Positions 57,523 through 64,000 of a stretch of DNA of 64,000 nt are shown piece after piece; position 1 is the stretch's first letter; every line of letters begins with the position of its first letter. The translations under genes were made by a program, and so were the position numbers. Under the pieces are notes generated by a model. That model made no database searches and was not told the origin of the DNA. It worked only from the letters and a program-made list of their open reading frames with translations. Source of the stretch: Sinimarinibacterium arenosum (lineage in GTDB: Bacteria; Pseudomonadota; Gammaproteobacteria; Nevskiales; Nevskiaceae); the NCBI RefSeq assembly GCF_005047655.1, contig NZ_SUKF01000004.1, positions 62,001 to 126,000 on the forward strand. Direction: 5' to 3'.

Positions 57523-58950
57523 CTAGGGCCAGCCGGCCTCGCGAATTGCGCCGGCCACAACCTGCCGGCTGATCCGTTCACTGCGGATACTCAGATGCGA
57601 GCCCTGATACCAGCTGACTGGGACCTGCCAGTGCCGAGATAATTCCAATGGATGTCGCGGCGAAACGATCAAGTCGCCGGCGCCGGCGAAGATGTGCAGG
57701 CGCTCGCGCGACGGCAGTGGCGGACGCGACAGTGGTGACACCACCGACAGCAGCCGCCTGTAGCGCGCCTCGTCAATACCGCCCGCGGTGAAGTAATCCA
57801 GATGGGCCGGCGGCAGGAAGCCCCACAGCGCAGACGCCAGATCGATCACCGGAATCCCGGCAACGACAAAATCCAGCCCTGCCTCATACGCCGACAACAG
57901 TGCGGCATTGAACCCACCGAGCGAAATGCCGTACACGCCGACCCGGGCGTCGGGCTCGTGCGCGCGCAGCCACGCCAGACTGCGGCGGATATCCCACAGA
58001 GCCTGGGCCTGCGCCAACACGAGATCCAGCAGATCGCCATCAAGATAACGGCCACCGGACAAACTGCCGACGCGCCGTGGCCCATGCAGCGGCAGAACCG
58101 GCTGGATCACATTGAGACCCAGCTTCTCGTGCAGCCACGCCGGCGGAAACAGCCCGAGGTCCATCCACGGCATGCCCATCCGGTAGCCGTGCAGACACAG
58201 CATCCACGGGCGCGCCGCGCCGGGGTGACGAAGGATGCGCACATGGCAACCACTGTTGGTCTGCGCCTGCAACCAGCTGGCCCGCGGCAGTCCCGGCGGA
58301 GCGACAAAATCGCTGTCGTAACGCAGAACCTCGTAGTCACTCCCCCACAACCGCGCTCGCTCAATCTGCGTGTGTTCCGGAGCCGGAGGCGCGGCGTGCA
58401 TCAGTGACGGATCATCAAACCAGCCGTTGTCAGTGATCGCCTGCTCAAGGGTCTGAACGTCCTCAAGCATGCGCTCGGCAACCGTGCCGCTGGGCATCCG
58501 CGCAGACACCACAAAAAATCCCAGCATCGCCTCATCCAGGGCGGCCTTGAGATTCATCTCGGTGGACGTATCCGGCTCCGGGGCGTCAGCGTAGCGCCGC
58601 GCAGCCTGCAAACCGATGCGCCCTGCTACGACCACGCAGGCAAGCGAACCCAGCACGGTATAGAACAGCGTTTCGAAATCACTGACCAGCCACACCAGCG
58701 GCGTCAGCAGCACACCCAGTACGGCCCCGAGGGCCATCAGAGCCGGCACCCTTGGATCGCCCGGCACCAGCAGCAGCACCATGCCCGCAGCCAGCAGCAC
58801 GCAACCCGGAAGCGCCGACAGCAGCAGCCAGCCGATGCCCTGATCGGCCAGCAGCCAGTAGAGGCCGACCGCGATCGGCAACAACGATAGCGGCTCCCAG
58901 CTGCGCGGCGCTGTTGCAGGCAGTGATTCGGGCACCTCCGCGCCGGACAT
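57523..58950 (-). CDS. Membrane-anchored alpha/beta hydrolase of unknown function
   Basis: A 475-residue protein. The first 115 residues form about four membrane helices (roughly 20-35, 40-62, 68-92 and 95-115). A soluble alpha/beta hydrolase domain follows, with LCLHGYRMGMPWMDLG, nucleophile elbow VYGISLGGFNAALL (Ser343), and a late histidine in YQGSHLSIRSERI. I do not recognise the family closely; it is reminiscent of Abhydrolase_8-type proteins. It overlaps the small membrane gene upstream by one base (TGATG), so the two are probably one unit, and the soluble part likely acts on a lipid or surface ester. Confidence 0.82.
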   Translation of the reverse strand: MSGAEVPESLPATAPRSWEPLSLLPIAVGLYWLLADQGIGWLLLSALPGCVLLAAGMVLLLVPGDPRVPALMALGAVLGVLLTPLVWLVSDFETLFYTVLGSLACVVVAGRIGLQAARRYADAPEPDTSTEMNLKAALDEAMLGFFVVSARMPSGTVAERMLEDVQTLEQAITDNGWFDDPSLMHAAPPAPEHTQIERARLWGSDYEVLRYDSDFVAPPGLPRASWLQAQTNSGCHVRILRHPGAARPWMLCLHGYRMGMPWMDLGLFPPAWLHEKLGLNVIQPVLPLHGPRRVGSLSGGRYLDGDLLDLVLAQAQALWDIRRSLAWLRAHEPDARVGVYGISLGGFNAALLSAYEAGLDFVVAGIPVIDLASALWGFLPPAHLDYFTAGGIDEARYRRLLSVVSPLSRPPLPSRERLHIFAGAGDLIVSPRHPLELSRHWQVPVSWYQGSHLSIRSERISRQVVAGAIREAGWP

Positions 58951-59246
58951 CAGTTACTCACCATCGCGCGAATCAGCAGGGCGCCGACCACCAGCCCTAC
59001 ACATAGAATTGCCTGTGCACCCCAGCGCCAGCGCAGATGCCGGAATTGCCCCCAGAAAGCAGCCCCTGCCAATACCGAAAGCACCGCAAACACCACAGTG
59101 ACATTGCGCACCGACGGCCACTCGATTCGCATCCGCGGTGATGCATCCAGATTTGCCAGATACATCAGGCTGACCACACCAAGGGTCAGCGCAAACGTAA
59201 GCGCCAAAGCCAGGGCAACGGCGTTGAAGTAGTGCAGATATTTCAT
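58950..59246 (-). CDS. Small hypothetical membrane protein
   Basis: A 98-residue protein beginning MKYLHYFNAVALALALTF, with three predicted membrane helices (about 8-30, 48-66 and 76-95). No motif is recognised. The ATG at 59246 is chosen over an open frame 60 bases upstream because the hydrophobic segment starts there. Its stop overlaps the start of the membrane hydrolase (TGATG), so the two are coupled. Confidence 0.75.
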   Translation of the reverse strand: MKYLHYFNAVALALALTFALTLGVVSLMYLANLDASPRMRIEWPSVRNVTVVFAVLSVLAGAAFWGQFRHLRWRWGAQAILCVGLVVGALLIRAMVSN

Positions 59247-59302
59247 GGAGCTGATTCTTGAACCTTGAATTTGCGGTGGCGCGTCCGTTCGTGAGTGCCT
59301 GA

Positions 59303-59623
59303 TCAATCACTCGAGCCGCGCCGGATCCGCGCAATCGGCCAGATCTGCGCCGCGACCTTGGGCGTCGACAGGCCGGTCTTCACCAGCAAGCCGACGAACG
59401 TCTTGATGATCCGGTCGCGACTCTTGAACACGCTGTCGACCATCGGCACCTGGCGTTCACGGATCGGCGTTTTGACATCTCCGGGTTCGTCCCCGAACTT
59501 GAAACTGACCGTCAGTTCGACTTGCAGCGGATCACCCTTGCGCAAGCGCGCTTCACGCTTGCGCGAGCGCCGCTTCCCGGCAGGCGCGTCGTTCGATGCG
59601 TGATCGTCGGTCTTCTTTATCAT
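59303..59623 (-). CDS. Small basic hypothetical protein
   Basis: A 106-residue cytosolic protein starting MIKKTDDHASNDAPAGKRR. The first third is very basic (KRRSRKREARLRKG). The rest has LQVELTVSFKFGDEPGD and IIKTFVGLLVKTG, a mixed alpha/beta pattern without a family I know. GGAG lies five bases before the ATG, which supports translation. Its charge would fit nucleic-acid binding, but nothing else shows it. It is divergent from the YqiA-like gene. Confidence 0.65.
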   Translation of the reverse strand: MIKKTDDHASNDAPAGKRRSRKREARLRKGDPLQVELTVSFKFGDEPGDVKTPIRERQVPMVDSVFKSRDRIIKTFVGLLVKTGLSTPKVAAQIWPIARIRRGSSD

Positions 59624-59649
59624 GCGCACTCCGATCCGAGACTTGATCC

Positions 59650-60171
59650 ATGACGGCCAACGCGCGACCCGAAAAGCTGGTGTGCTTCGCCCACGGCAAA
59701 GAAAGCGGACCCTGGGGGCACAAAATCACACGTTTGGCCGAAATCGCACGCGATCGCGGCTTCCAGGTGATCAGTCCGGATTATAGTCACACCCACGACC
59801 CGGCAACGCGCGTCCAGTACTTGCTGCGGCTCAACCCCACCGCGCGGCAGCTGGTTCTGGTCGGTTCCAGCATGGGCGGCTACGTCTCGGCCATGGCCTG
59901 TGCCGAATTGCGCCCGCAGGCACTGTTTCTGATGGCACCTGCGCTGTACTTCCCCGGTTGGGACGACGAACCCCAGGGCATCCCGGCGCTGAGCAGTGTC
60001 ATCCATGGCTGGCGCGATGACATCGTTCCGGTGGAACGCGGACTGCGCTTCGCCCAACTGCATCGTTCCGAACTGCACCTGCTGGATGCCGGCCATACGC
60101 TGGTCGAATGCCTGCCAACGGTTGCAATGCTGTTCGATCACCTGCTGCAGCGGCTATCTGAGCAACCGTGA
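59650..60171 (+). CDS. YqiA-like alpha/beta hydrolase
   Basis: The 173-residue compact esterase-like protein has VCFAHGKESGPWG, the nucleophile elbow VLVGSSMGGYVSAM, the acid loop VIHGWRDDIVPV and the histidine region LLDAGHTLVECL, as in YqiA/RsbQ-like small hydrolases. The substrate is not known. Its stop overlaps the GTG start of the next gene. Confidence 0.88.
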   Translation: MTANARPEKLVCFAHGKESGPWGHKITRLAEIARDRGFQVISPDYSHTHDPATRVQYLLRLNPTARQLVLVGSSMGGYVSAMACAELRPQALFLMAPALYFPGWDDEPQGIPALSSVIHGWRDDIVPVERGLRFAQLHRSELHLLDAGHTLVECLPTVAMLFDHLLQRLSEQP

Positions 60172-60626
60172 TCGCGCCGACACCGGGACTGGATCCCGCC
60201 CTGGAACAGGTCTACCGCAGCGCGGTCTACGAAATCGACTGTGGCGATGGCCGCTTGATCAGGCGCCAAATCGACCGGATCGACGCGCAAGCGGATGCCG
60301 TGCTGGGGCAATGCGGCTGCCAACGTAGCTGGAGCATCGTCACCCCGTGCAATCCGCATTCAGTTGCCCTTGATGCCGCAGAGAATCGCAGGCGTTTACT
60401 CATAATGCGAGCGGACCTTTTGACGGCCGCCTGGCACTTTCTCGACGCCGTGAATTACCCCGCCACCGGGATTTCAAGTTCCGACTGGATCGAACCCGGC
60501 TTCTGCATTCTTGATCAGGAACCCGAGCAGATTCTGGGTTTGGCTGTGCGCTACCAGCAGAACGCCGTGGTCTTCGGCCGATTGGGAGATGCGCCACACC
60601 TGCTCGCAGTCGATTTCAAAATTTAA
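60168..60626 (+). CDS. DUF3293 domain protein
   Basis: A 152-residue protein starting at a GTG that overlaps the previous stop (GTGA). It shows the DUF3293 pattern YRSAVYEID, WSIVTPCNPHSVAL, ENRRRLLIMRADL, IEPGFCILD and RYQQNAVVFGRLGD. The function is unknown. It is the last gene of the two-gene unit and is followed by an AT-rich convergent region. Confidence 0.85.
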   Translation: MIAPTPGLDPALEQVYRSAVYEIDCGDGRLIRRQIDRIDAQADAVLGQCGCQRSWSIVTPCNPHSVALDAAENRRRLLIMRADLLTAAWHFLDAVNYPATGISSSDWIEPGFCILDQEPEQILGLAVRYQQNAVVFGRLGDAPHLLAVDFKI

Positions 60627-60635
60627 CTTGATTAA

Positions 60636-60669
60636 TTAAGTAAATCATTTAGTTATATGACTTACTTAA
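60636..60669. terminator. AT-rich inverted repeat in the convergent DUF3293/thioesterase interval
   Basis: TTAAGTAA at 60636-60643 is mirrored by TTACTTAA at 60662-60669 with an 18-base spacer, in a strikingly AT-rich 70-base patch. It lies just after the DUF3293 stop and before the thioesterase end, so a role in transcript ending is possible, but the stem is weak. Confidence 0.4.
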
Positions 60670-60715
60670 AGTAAAAAAGACCAATTCAGCACCCGACACC
60701 GGCCGCCCCCAGCGG

Positions 60716-61291
60716 TTATGCCGAGCCGAGTTCCGCTGCGCGCCGCGGCCAAGGGGTATAGGCCTTGAATTCAGGTGGCATCCGCCGCGGCCGACCACTC
60801 TTCATGTCAACGCACACCCAATGGGTTTGGCCCCGCAGTACAGTCTTGCGATCACTCTCGCGGACGATCTGATAGCGACGCCACATGCTCAGCCGGAAAT
60901 CGTTCTCGTGAACCCAGGTGGCCAGCCATAGGCGGTCGCCGGCATAGGTCGCCGCGAGGTAGTCCAGTTCGTGGCGCCGCGCCACGCAACCCGCGCCGAT
61001 GCGCTCGTAAGCCTCGAAATCGAGCCCCAGACTGACCGAGTGGCCCCAGGCCACCTGCTCCAGCCATGACAGATAGACCACGTTGTTGGTATGCCCGAAG
61101 CGGTCCAGGTGTTGCGACTGTACGCTGACCGCCTCGACATAAGGGGCCTCGACGTCCCATTCGATGGCAGGAACTTCCAGCAGCGATTCAGTCACCGCAT
61201 CACCCTCAGTTACAGGAGCCTGCAAGGTTACGGCGCCATCACCGGTATCGCCAGCGCATTGCAGGGCCGCTGACGCCTGCGTAGAATTCAT
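60716..61291 (-). CDS. Acyl-CoA thioesterase, 4-hydroxybenzoyl-CoA thioesterase-like
   Basis: A 191-residue protein whose C-terminal 150 residues are a hotdog thioesterase: VQSQHLDRFGHTNNVVYLSWLE (about residues 57-78), VARRHELDYLAATYAGDRLWL and FRLSMWRRYQIVRES. The Asp in QHLDRFGHTNN is the expected catalytic residue. The first 40 residues are of low complexity, and the start at 61291 is the last ATG before the divergent regulator. The substrate could be an aromatic or short acyl-CoA. Its start lies inside the putative IscR-type site shared with the SUF regulator, so it may be co-regulated. Confidence 0.85.
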   Translation of the reverse strand: MNSTQASAALQCAGDTGDGAVTLQAPVTEGDAVTESLLEVPAIEWDVEAPYVEAVSVQSQHLDRFGHTNNVVYLSWLEQVAWGHSVSLGLDFEAYERIGAGCVARRHELDYLAATYAGDRLWLATWVHENDFRLSMWRRYQIVRESDRKTVLRGQTHWVCVDMKSGRPRRMPPEFKAYTPWPRRAAELGSA

Positions 61292-61314
61292 ACCGTACCA
61301 ATTTAGTCTGTTTT
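61290..61314. promoter_or_regulatory. Candidate IscR/Rrf2 operator
   Basis: ATACCGTACCAATTTAGTC at 61290-61308, followed by TGTTTT, resembles the type 1 IscR consensus (ATASYYGACTRWWWYAGTCRRSTAT): ATACC left, AATTTAGTC centre and right. It lies directly before the ATG of the SUF regulator and covers the thioesterase ATG. It is a natural autoregulatory site. Confidence 0.6.
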
Positions 61315-61315
61315 G

Positions 61316-61780
61316 ATGCTCAAGCTCAGCAAACTTGCCGATTACGCAACCGTCCTGATGGCCATGATGGCTCAGGCATCGGAGCGGCTGTACAGCGGCC
61401 AGGAGCTGTCCGAGCGCAGCGGCATCCCCGCCCCGACCGTCGCCAAGCTGCTGAAAAAGCTGCTGCAGGGTGGTCTGCTGCAATCTTCGCGTGGCGCCCA
61501 CGGGGGTTACCGGCTTGCGCGTGATCCCGAGCGGATCAGCGTAGCCGACATCATCGCCGCTCTCGAAGGCCCCATCGCAGTCACTGAATGCCTCGGCCAT
61601 CATAGTGATTGCACGCTGGAATCGGATTGCAGCGCACGCGCCAACTGGCGCCTGATCAATCTGGCGATTCATCACGCACTGGAAGCGGTGACCCTGGCAC
61701 AGATGGCGGGCAACACGTCCCGCATGGCGCCACAGGAAGTGCCGCTGACCTTTCATCCGCGATCGGCATCACCGATCTAG
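61316..61780 (+). CDS. sufR: Rrf2-family SUF system Fe-S regulator
   Basis: A 154-residue winged-helix regulator: [17 protein letters not shown], helix-turn-helix [20 protein letters not shown], wing [14 protein letters not shown], then cluster-binding cysteines Cys92, Cys99 and Cys105 in [15 protein letters not shown]. The ending [21 protein letters not shown] is typical of the SUF-associated Rrf2 group. It would sense Fe-S status and control the suf operon downstream. Its ATG follows the candidate operator directly and lacks a clear ribosome site; a TTG three bases before is less likely. The sufR name follows usage and is not the cyanobacterial SufR. Confidence 0.92.
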   Translation: MLKLSKLADYATVLMAMMAQASERLYSGQELSERSGIPAPTVAKLLKKLLQGGLLQSSRGAHGGYRLARDPERISVADIIAALEGPIAVTECLGHHSDCTLESDCSARANWRLINLAIHHALEAVTLAQMAGNTSRMAPQEVPLTFHPRSASPI

Positions 61781-61799
61781 CACGCACCGGCCCAGCCCC

Positions 61800-63290
61800 A
61801 TGCCAGCCAATGCCACCTTCAACGACACCCAGACACCGGATTCGTCCGATCCGCTGGATGCCCGCAACCTGATGCGCAACCGGACCTATGCGGCCGGTTT
61901 CGTCACTGATGTCGACTCCGAAACCCTGCCCCCGGGACTGGACGAAGACGTCGTTCGCGCCATCTCGCTGCGCAAGAACGAACCGGAATGGCTGCTCGAA
62001 TTCCGCCTGAAGGCGTTCCGCCGCTGGCAGAAGATGACCGAGCCCCTGTGGGCGAACGTGCAGTACCCGCCGATCGACTACCAGTCGATCTCGTACTACT
62101 CGGCGCCCAAGTCGATGGCGAACGCCCCGAAGTCACTCGACGAGGTCGACCCCAAGCTGCTGGAGACCTACACCAAGCTCGGCATCCCGGTCCAGGAGCA
62201 GGCCATGCTCGCCGGCGTCGCCGTCGACATGGTGTTCGACTCGGTTTCGGTCGGCACCACGTTCAAGAAAAAGCTGTCCGAAGCCGGCGTGATCTTCTGC
62301 TCGATCTCCGAAGCCGTGCACGAGCATCCGGAGCTGGTGCGCAAGTACCTCGGCAGTGTCGTGCCCTTCGGCGACAACTTCTACGCCGCATTGAATTCGG
62401 CAGTGTTCACCGACGGCTCCTTCGTGTTCATCCCCAAGGGCGTGCGCTGCCCGATGGAACTGTCGACCTACTTCCGCATCAACGAGCGCAACACCGGCCA
62501 GTTCGAGCGCACGCTGATCGTGGCCGAGGAAGCCAGCCACGTGTCGTATCTGGAAGGCTGCACCGCGCCGCAGCGTGACGAAAACCAGCTGCATGCCGCC
62601 GTGGTCGAGCTGGTCGCGCTGGACGACGCCGAGATCAAGTACTCGACCGTGCAGAACTGGTACCCGGGCGACGAGAACGGTGTCGGCGGCATCTATAACT
62701 TCGTGACCAAGCGCGGCGACTGCCGCGGCCCGCGCAGCAAGATTTCCTGGACCCAGGTCGAAACCGGTTCGGCGATCACCTGGAAGTATCCAAGCTGCAT
62801 CCTGCGCGGCGACGATTCAGTCGGCGAGTTCTACTCGGTGGCACTGACGCATCACCGTCAGCAAGCCGACACCGGCACCAAGATGATCCACATCGGCAGG
62901 AACACGCGCTCGACCATCGTCTCCAAGGGCATTTCCGCCGGCCACGGCCAGCAGTCCTACCGCGGACTGGTCCGCGTGCTGCCGAGCGCGGAAGGCGCGC
63001 GCAACTACACGCAGTGTGATTCGCTGCTGATCGGCGACCAGTGCGGCGCCCATACCTTCCCCTACACCGAGATCCGCAACCCCAGCGCGATCCTCGAACA
63101 CGAAGCGACGACGTCGAAGATCAGCGACGACCAGCTGTTCTATGCCCGCACCCGCGGCATCGGCGAGGAAGACGCGGTCTCGATGATCGTCAACGGCTTC
63201 TGCAAGGCCGTGTTCAAGGAGCTGCCGATGGAATTCGCCGTCGAGGCGCAGAAGCTGCTGCAGGTGTCACTGGAAGGAGCGGTGGGGTGA
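61800..63290 (+). CDS. sufB: Fe-S cluster assembly protein SufB
   Basis: SufB is the scaffold of the SufBCD complex where Fe-S clusters are built. The 496 residues show [39 protein letters not shown] (about 140-159), [34 protein letters not shown] and [17 protein letters not shown]. The C-terminal core has [17 protein letters not shown]. It follows the regulator by 19 bases. SufC follows only after a 158-base gap and a tautomerase gene. Confidence 0.96.
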   Translation: MPANATFNDTQTPDSSDPLDARNLMRNRTYAAGFVTDVDSETLPPGLDEDVVRAISLRKNEPEWLLEFRLKAFRRWQKMTEPLWANVQYPPIDYQSISYYSAPKSMANAPKSLDEVDPKLLETYTKLGIPVQEQAMLAGVAVDMVFDSVSVGTTFKKKLSEAGVIFCSISEAVHEHPELVRKYLGSVVPFGDNFYAALNSAVFTDGSFVFIPKGVRCPMELSTYFRINERNTGQFERTLIVAEEASHVSYLEGCTAPQRDENQLHAAVVELVALDDAEIKYSTVQNWYPGDENGVGGIYNFVTKRGDCRGPRSKISWTQVETGSAITWKYPSCILRGDDSVGEFYSVALTHHRQQADTGTKMIHIGRNTRSTIVSKGISAGHGQQSYRGLVRVLPSAEGARNYTQCDSLLIGDQCGAHTFPYTEIRNPSAILEHEATTSKISDDQLFYARTRGIGEEDAVSMIVNGFCKAVFKELPMEFAVEAQKLLQVSLEGAVG

Positions 63291-63310
63291 GCCGCGGTTG
63301 CCCCAGGCAA

Positions 63311-63368
63311 GCAAAAGCCACACAAGGTGGCTTTTGCAGTGGCGAACGCCCGCGCGTCCCGCGCGGGC
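63311..63368 (+). repeat. Two tandem hairpins between sufB and the tautomerase gene
   Basis: GCAAAAGCCAC at 63311-63321 pairs with GTGGCTTTTGC at 63327-63337 (11 bases, ACAAG loop). GCCCGCGCG at 63348-63356 pairs with CGCGCGGGC at 63360-63368. Neither has a U tract, so they may attenuate or stabilise the sufB part of the mRNA rather than stop it. They fall in the 158-base gap after sufB. Confidence 0.6.
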
Positions 63369-63448
63369 CGGGATGCTTCCGTGTGGACCGTCACAAGCCA
63401 ACGCACTCGAACCCCTCCCCCGCACAACCCGGAGTTGGAGCCTGAGCC

Positions 63449-63643
63449 ATGCCGATCATCCGCATTGAAATGCTCGAAGGCCGCTCGCGTGAACAGAAGC
63501 GCGAGCTCAGCGAAGCGCTGACCCGCGAGTACGTCCGCATCTGCGGCGGTCGCGCCGAGGCCATCTACGTCGTCATCGACGACATCCCGAAAGAGAACTG
63601 GGCGGTCGGCGGACAGCTGCTCGCCGACAAATATCCGGACTGA
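63449..63643 (+). CDS. 4-oxalocrotonate tautomerase family protein inside the suf operon
   Basis: A 64-residue protein starting [20 protein letters not shown]; removal of Met leaves the catalytic Pro1. Arg11 is conserved. The 4-OT substrate-binding Arg39 is replaced by Tyr, and ENWAVGG near the C-terminus keeps the family loop. The tautomerase or other low-level activity of this family depends on Pro1, but the substrate here is unknown. It lies 158 bases after sufB and 8 bases before sufC in the same direction, an insertion into the usual sufBCDS order. A CGGAGTTGGAG-type ribosome site lies upstream. Confidence 0.88.
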   Translation: MPIIRIEMLEGRSREQKRELSEALTREYVRICGGRAEAIYVVIDDIPKENWAVGGQLLADKYPD

Positions 63644-63651
63644 ATCTCCTC

Positions 63652-64000
63652 ATGCTTGAAATCAAGAATCTGCACGCCACCGTCAACGGCACCGAAATCC
63701 TCAAGGGGCTGGATCTGACGATCCAGCCCGGAGAAGTGCACGCCATCATGGGCCCGAATGGCGCAGGCAAATCCACGCTGTCGAAGCTTCTGGCCGGCAG
63801 CGAAGACTATGTGGTCACCGAAGGCAGCGTGCGCCTCGACGGCAAGGACCTGCTCGAGCTGGCGCCCGAAGAACGTGCGGCCGCTGGCATCTTTCTCGGC
63901 TTCCAGTATCCGGTCGAGATTCCCGGCGTCAGCAACATGGTCTTCCTGAAAGCGGCGTTCAACGCCCAGCGCAAGATCCGCGGCGAAGCCGAGCTCAGCG
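63652..64000 (+). CDS. sufC: Fe-S cluster assembly ATPase SufC, 3' end outside the window
   Basis: SufC is the ABC ATPase that drives SufB/SufD. About 116 residues are present: [20 protein letters not shown], Walker [18 protein letters not shown], then [36 protein letters not shown] with the Q-loop, and the beginning of the helical region. The family is about 250 residues, so the signature and Walker B motifs lie beyond base 64000. It follows the tautomerase by 8 bases, and sufD and sufS are expected next. Confidence 0.95.
   Translation, partial: MLEIKNLHATVNGTEILKGLDLTIQPGEVHAIMGPNGAGKSTLSKLLAGSEDYVVTEGSVRLDGKDLLELAPEERAAAGIFLGFQYPVEIPGVSNMVFLKAAFNAQRKIRGEAELS

Overview
The window is dense, GC-rich bacterial chromosome of a gammaproteobacterium. 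The evidence is the ccmABCDEF-dsbE-ccmHI cytochrome c operon, the fmdB-DUF502-aspS block, the glyA-nrdR-rib-nusB-thiL-pgpA block and a SUF operon with its Rrf2 regulator. The lineage is uncertain; a Nevskiales or Xanthomonadales-like group is my best guess from gene content. I see no rRNA, tRNA, insertion sequence, prophage or CRISPR array. Most of the window is core metabolism with a few accessory islands.

Layout. 1-2690: 3'-truncated sucA and galU (minus). 2781-10521: a long minus-strand operon, ccmA-B-C-D-E-F, dsbE/ccmG, ccmH, ccmI and a MaoC-like protein, nearly all joined by 4-base stop/start overlaps; it includes the small ccmD. 10632-12812: folD and an acyl-CoA dehydrogenase (plus). 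12874-19638: a surface-protein island with two divergent Ig-like lipoproteins that share a repeated cysteine-containing module, and an OmpA-type porin with thrombospondin type 3 repeats. 19767-30719: a minus-strand catabolic cluster: biotin-dependent acyl-CoA carboxylase alpha and beta, enoyl-CoA hydratase, a PECR-like SDR, ETF alpha and beta, ETF:quinone oxidoreductase and an AtuA-family protein. Its content resembles acyclic terpene (geranyl-CoA) degradation more than leucine degradation. 30813-39220: pgpA, thiL, nusB, ribH, ribBX, ribE, ribD, nrdR, glyA and nadA. 39324-43683: a third Ig-like lipoprotein, aspS, DUF502 and an FmdB zinc ribbon. 43744-49782: a histidine kinase and Rcp1-type receiver, a DMT exporter, a COG1058 protein, an isocitrate dehydrogenase fused to two CBS domains, and a DJ-1 protein. 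49852-52746: grxD, sodB, argF and nadC. 52775-59623: murI, hydrolases, sppA, a FabH-like synthase and small unknowns. 59650-61291: a YqiA-like esterase, DUF3293 and a thioesterase. 61316-64000: a SUF regulator, sufB, a tautomerase and a truncated sufC.

How the genes work together. The ccm operon matures c-type cytochromes. The carboxylase, hydratase and reductase would oxidise branched acyl-CoAs, and ETF with ETF-QO would pass the electrons to quinone. The rib block makes flavin that the ETF and dehydrogenases use. SUF, GrxD and SodB cover Fe-S assembly and oxidative stress, and NadA and ETF-QO are Fe-S clients. The most unusual items are the Icd-CBS fusion, the repeated four-cysteine module in the lipoproteins, the Atu-like cluster, and the tautomerase placed between sufB and sufC.
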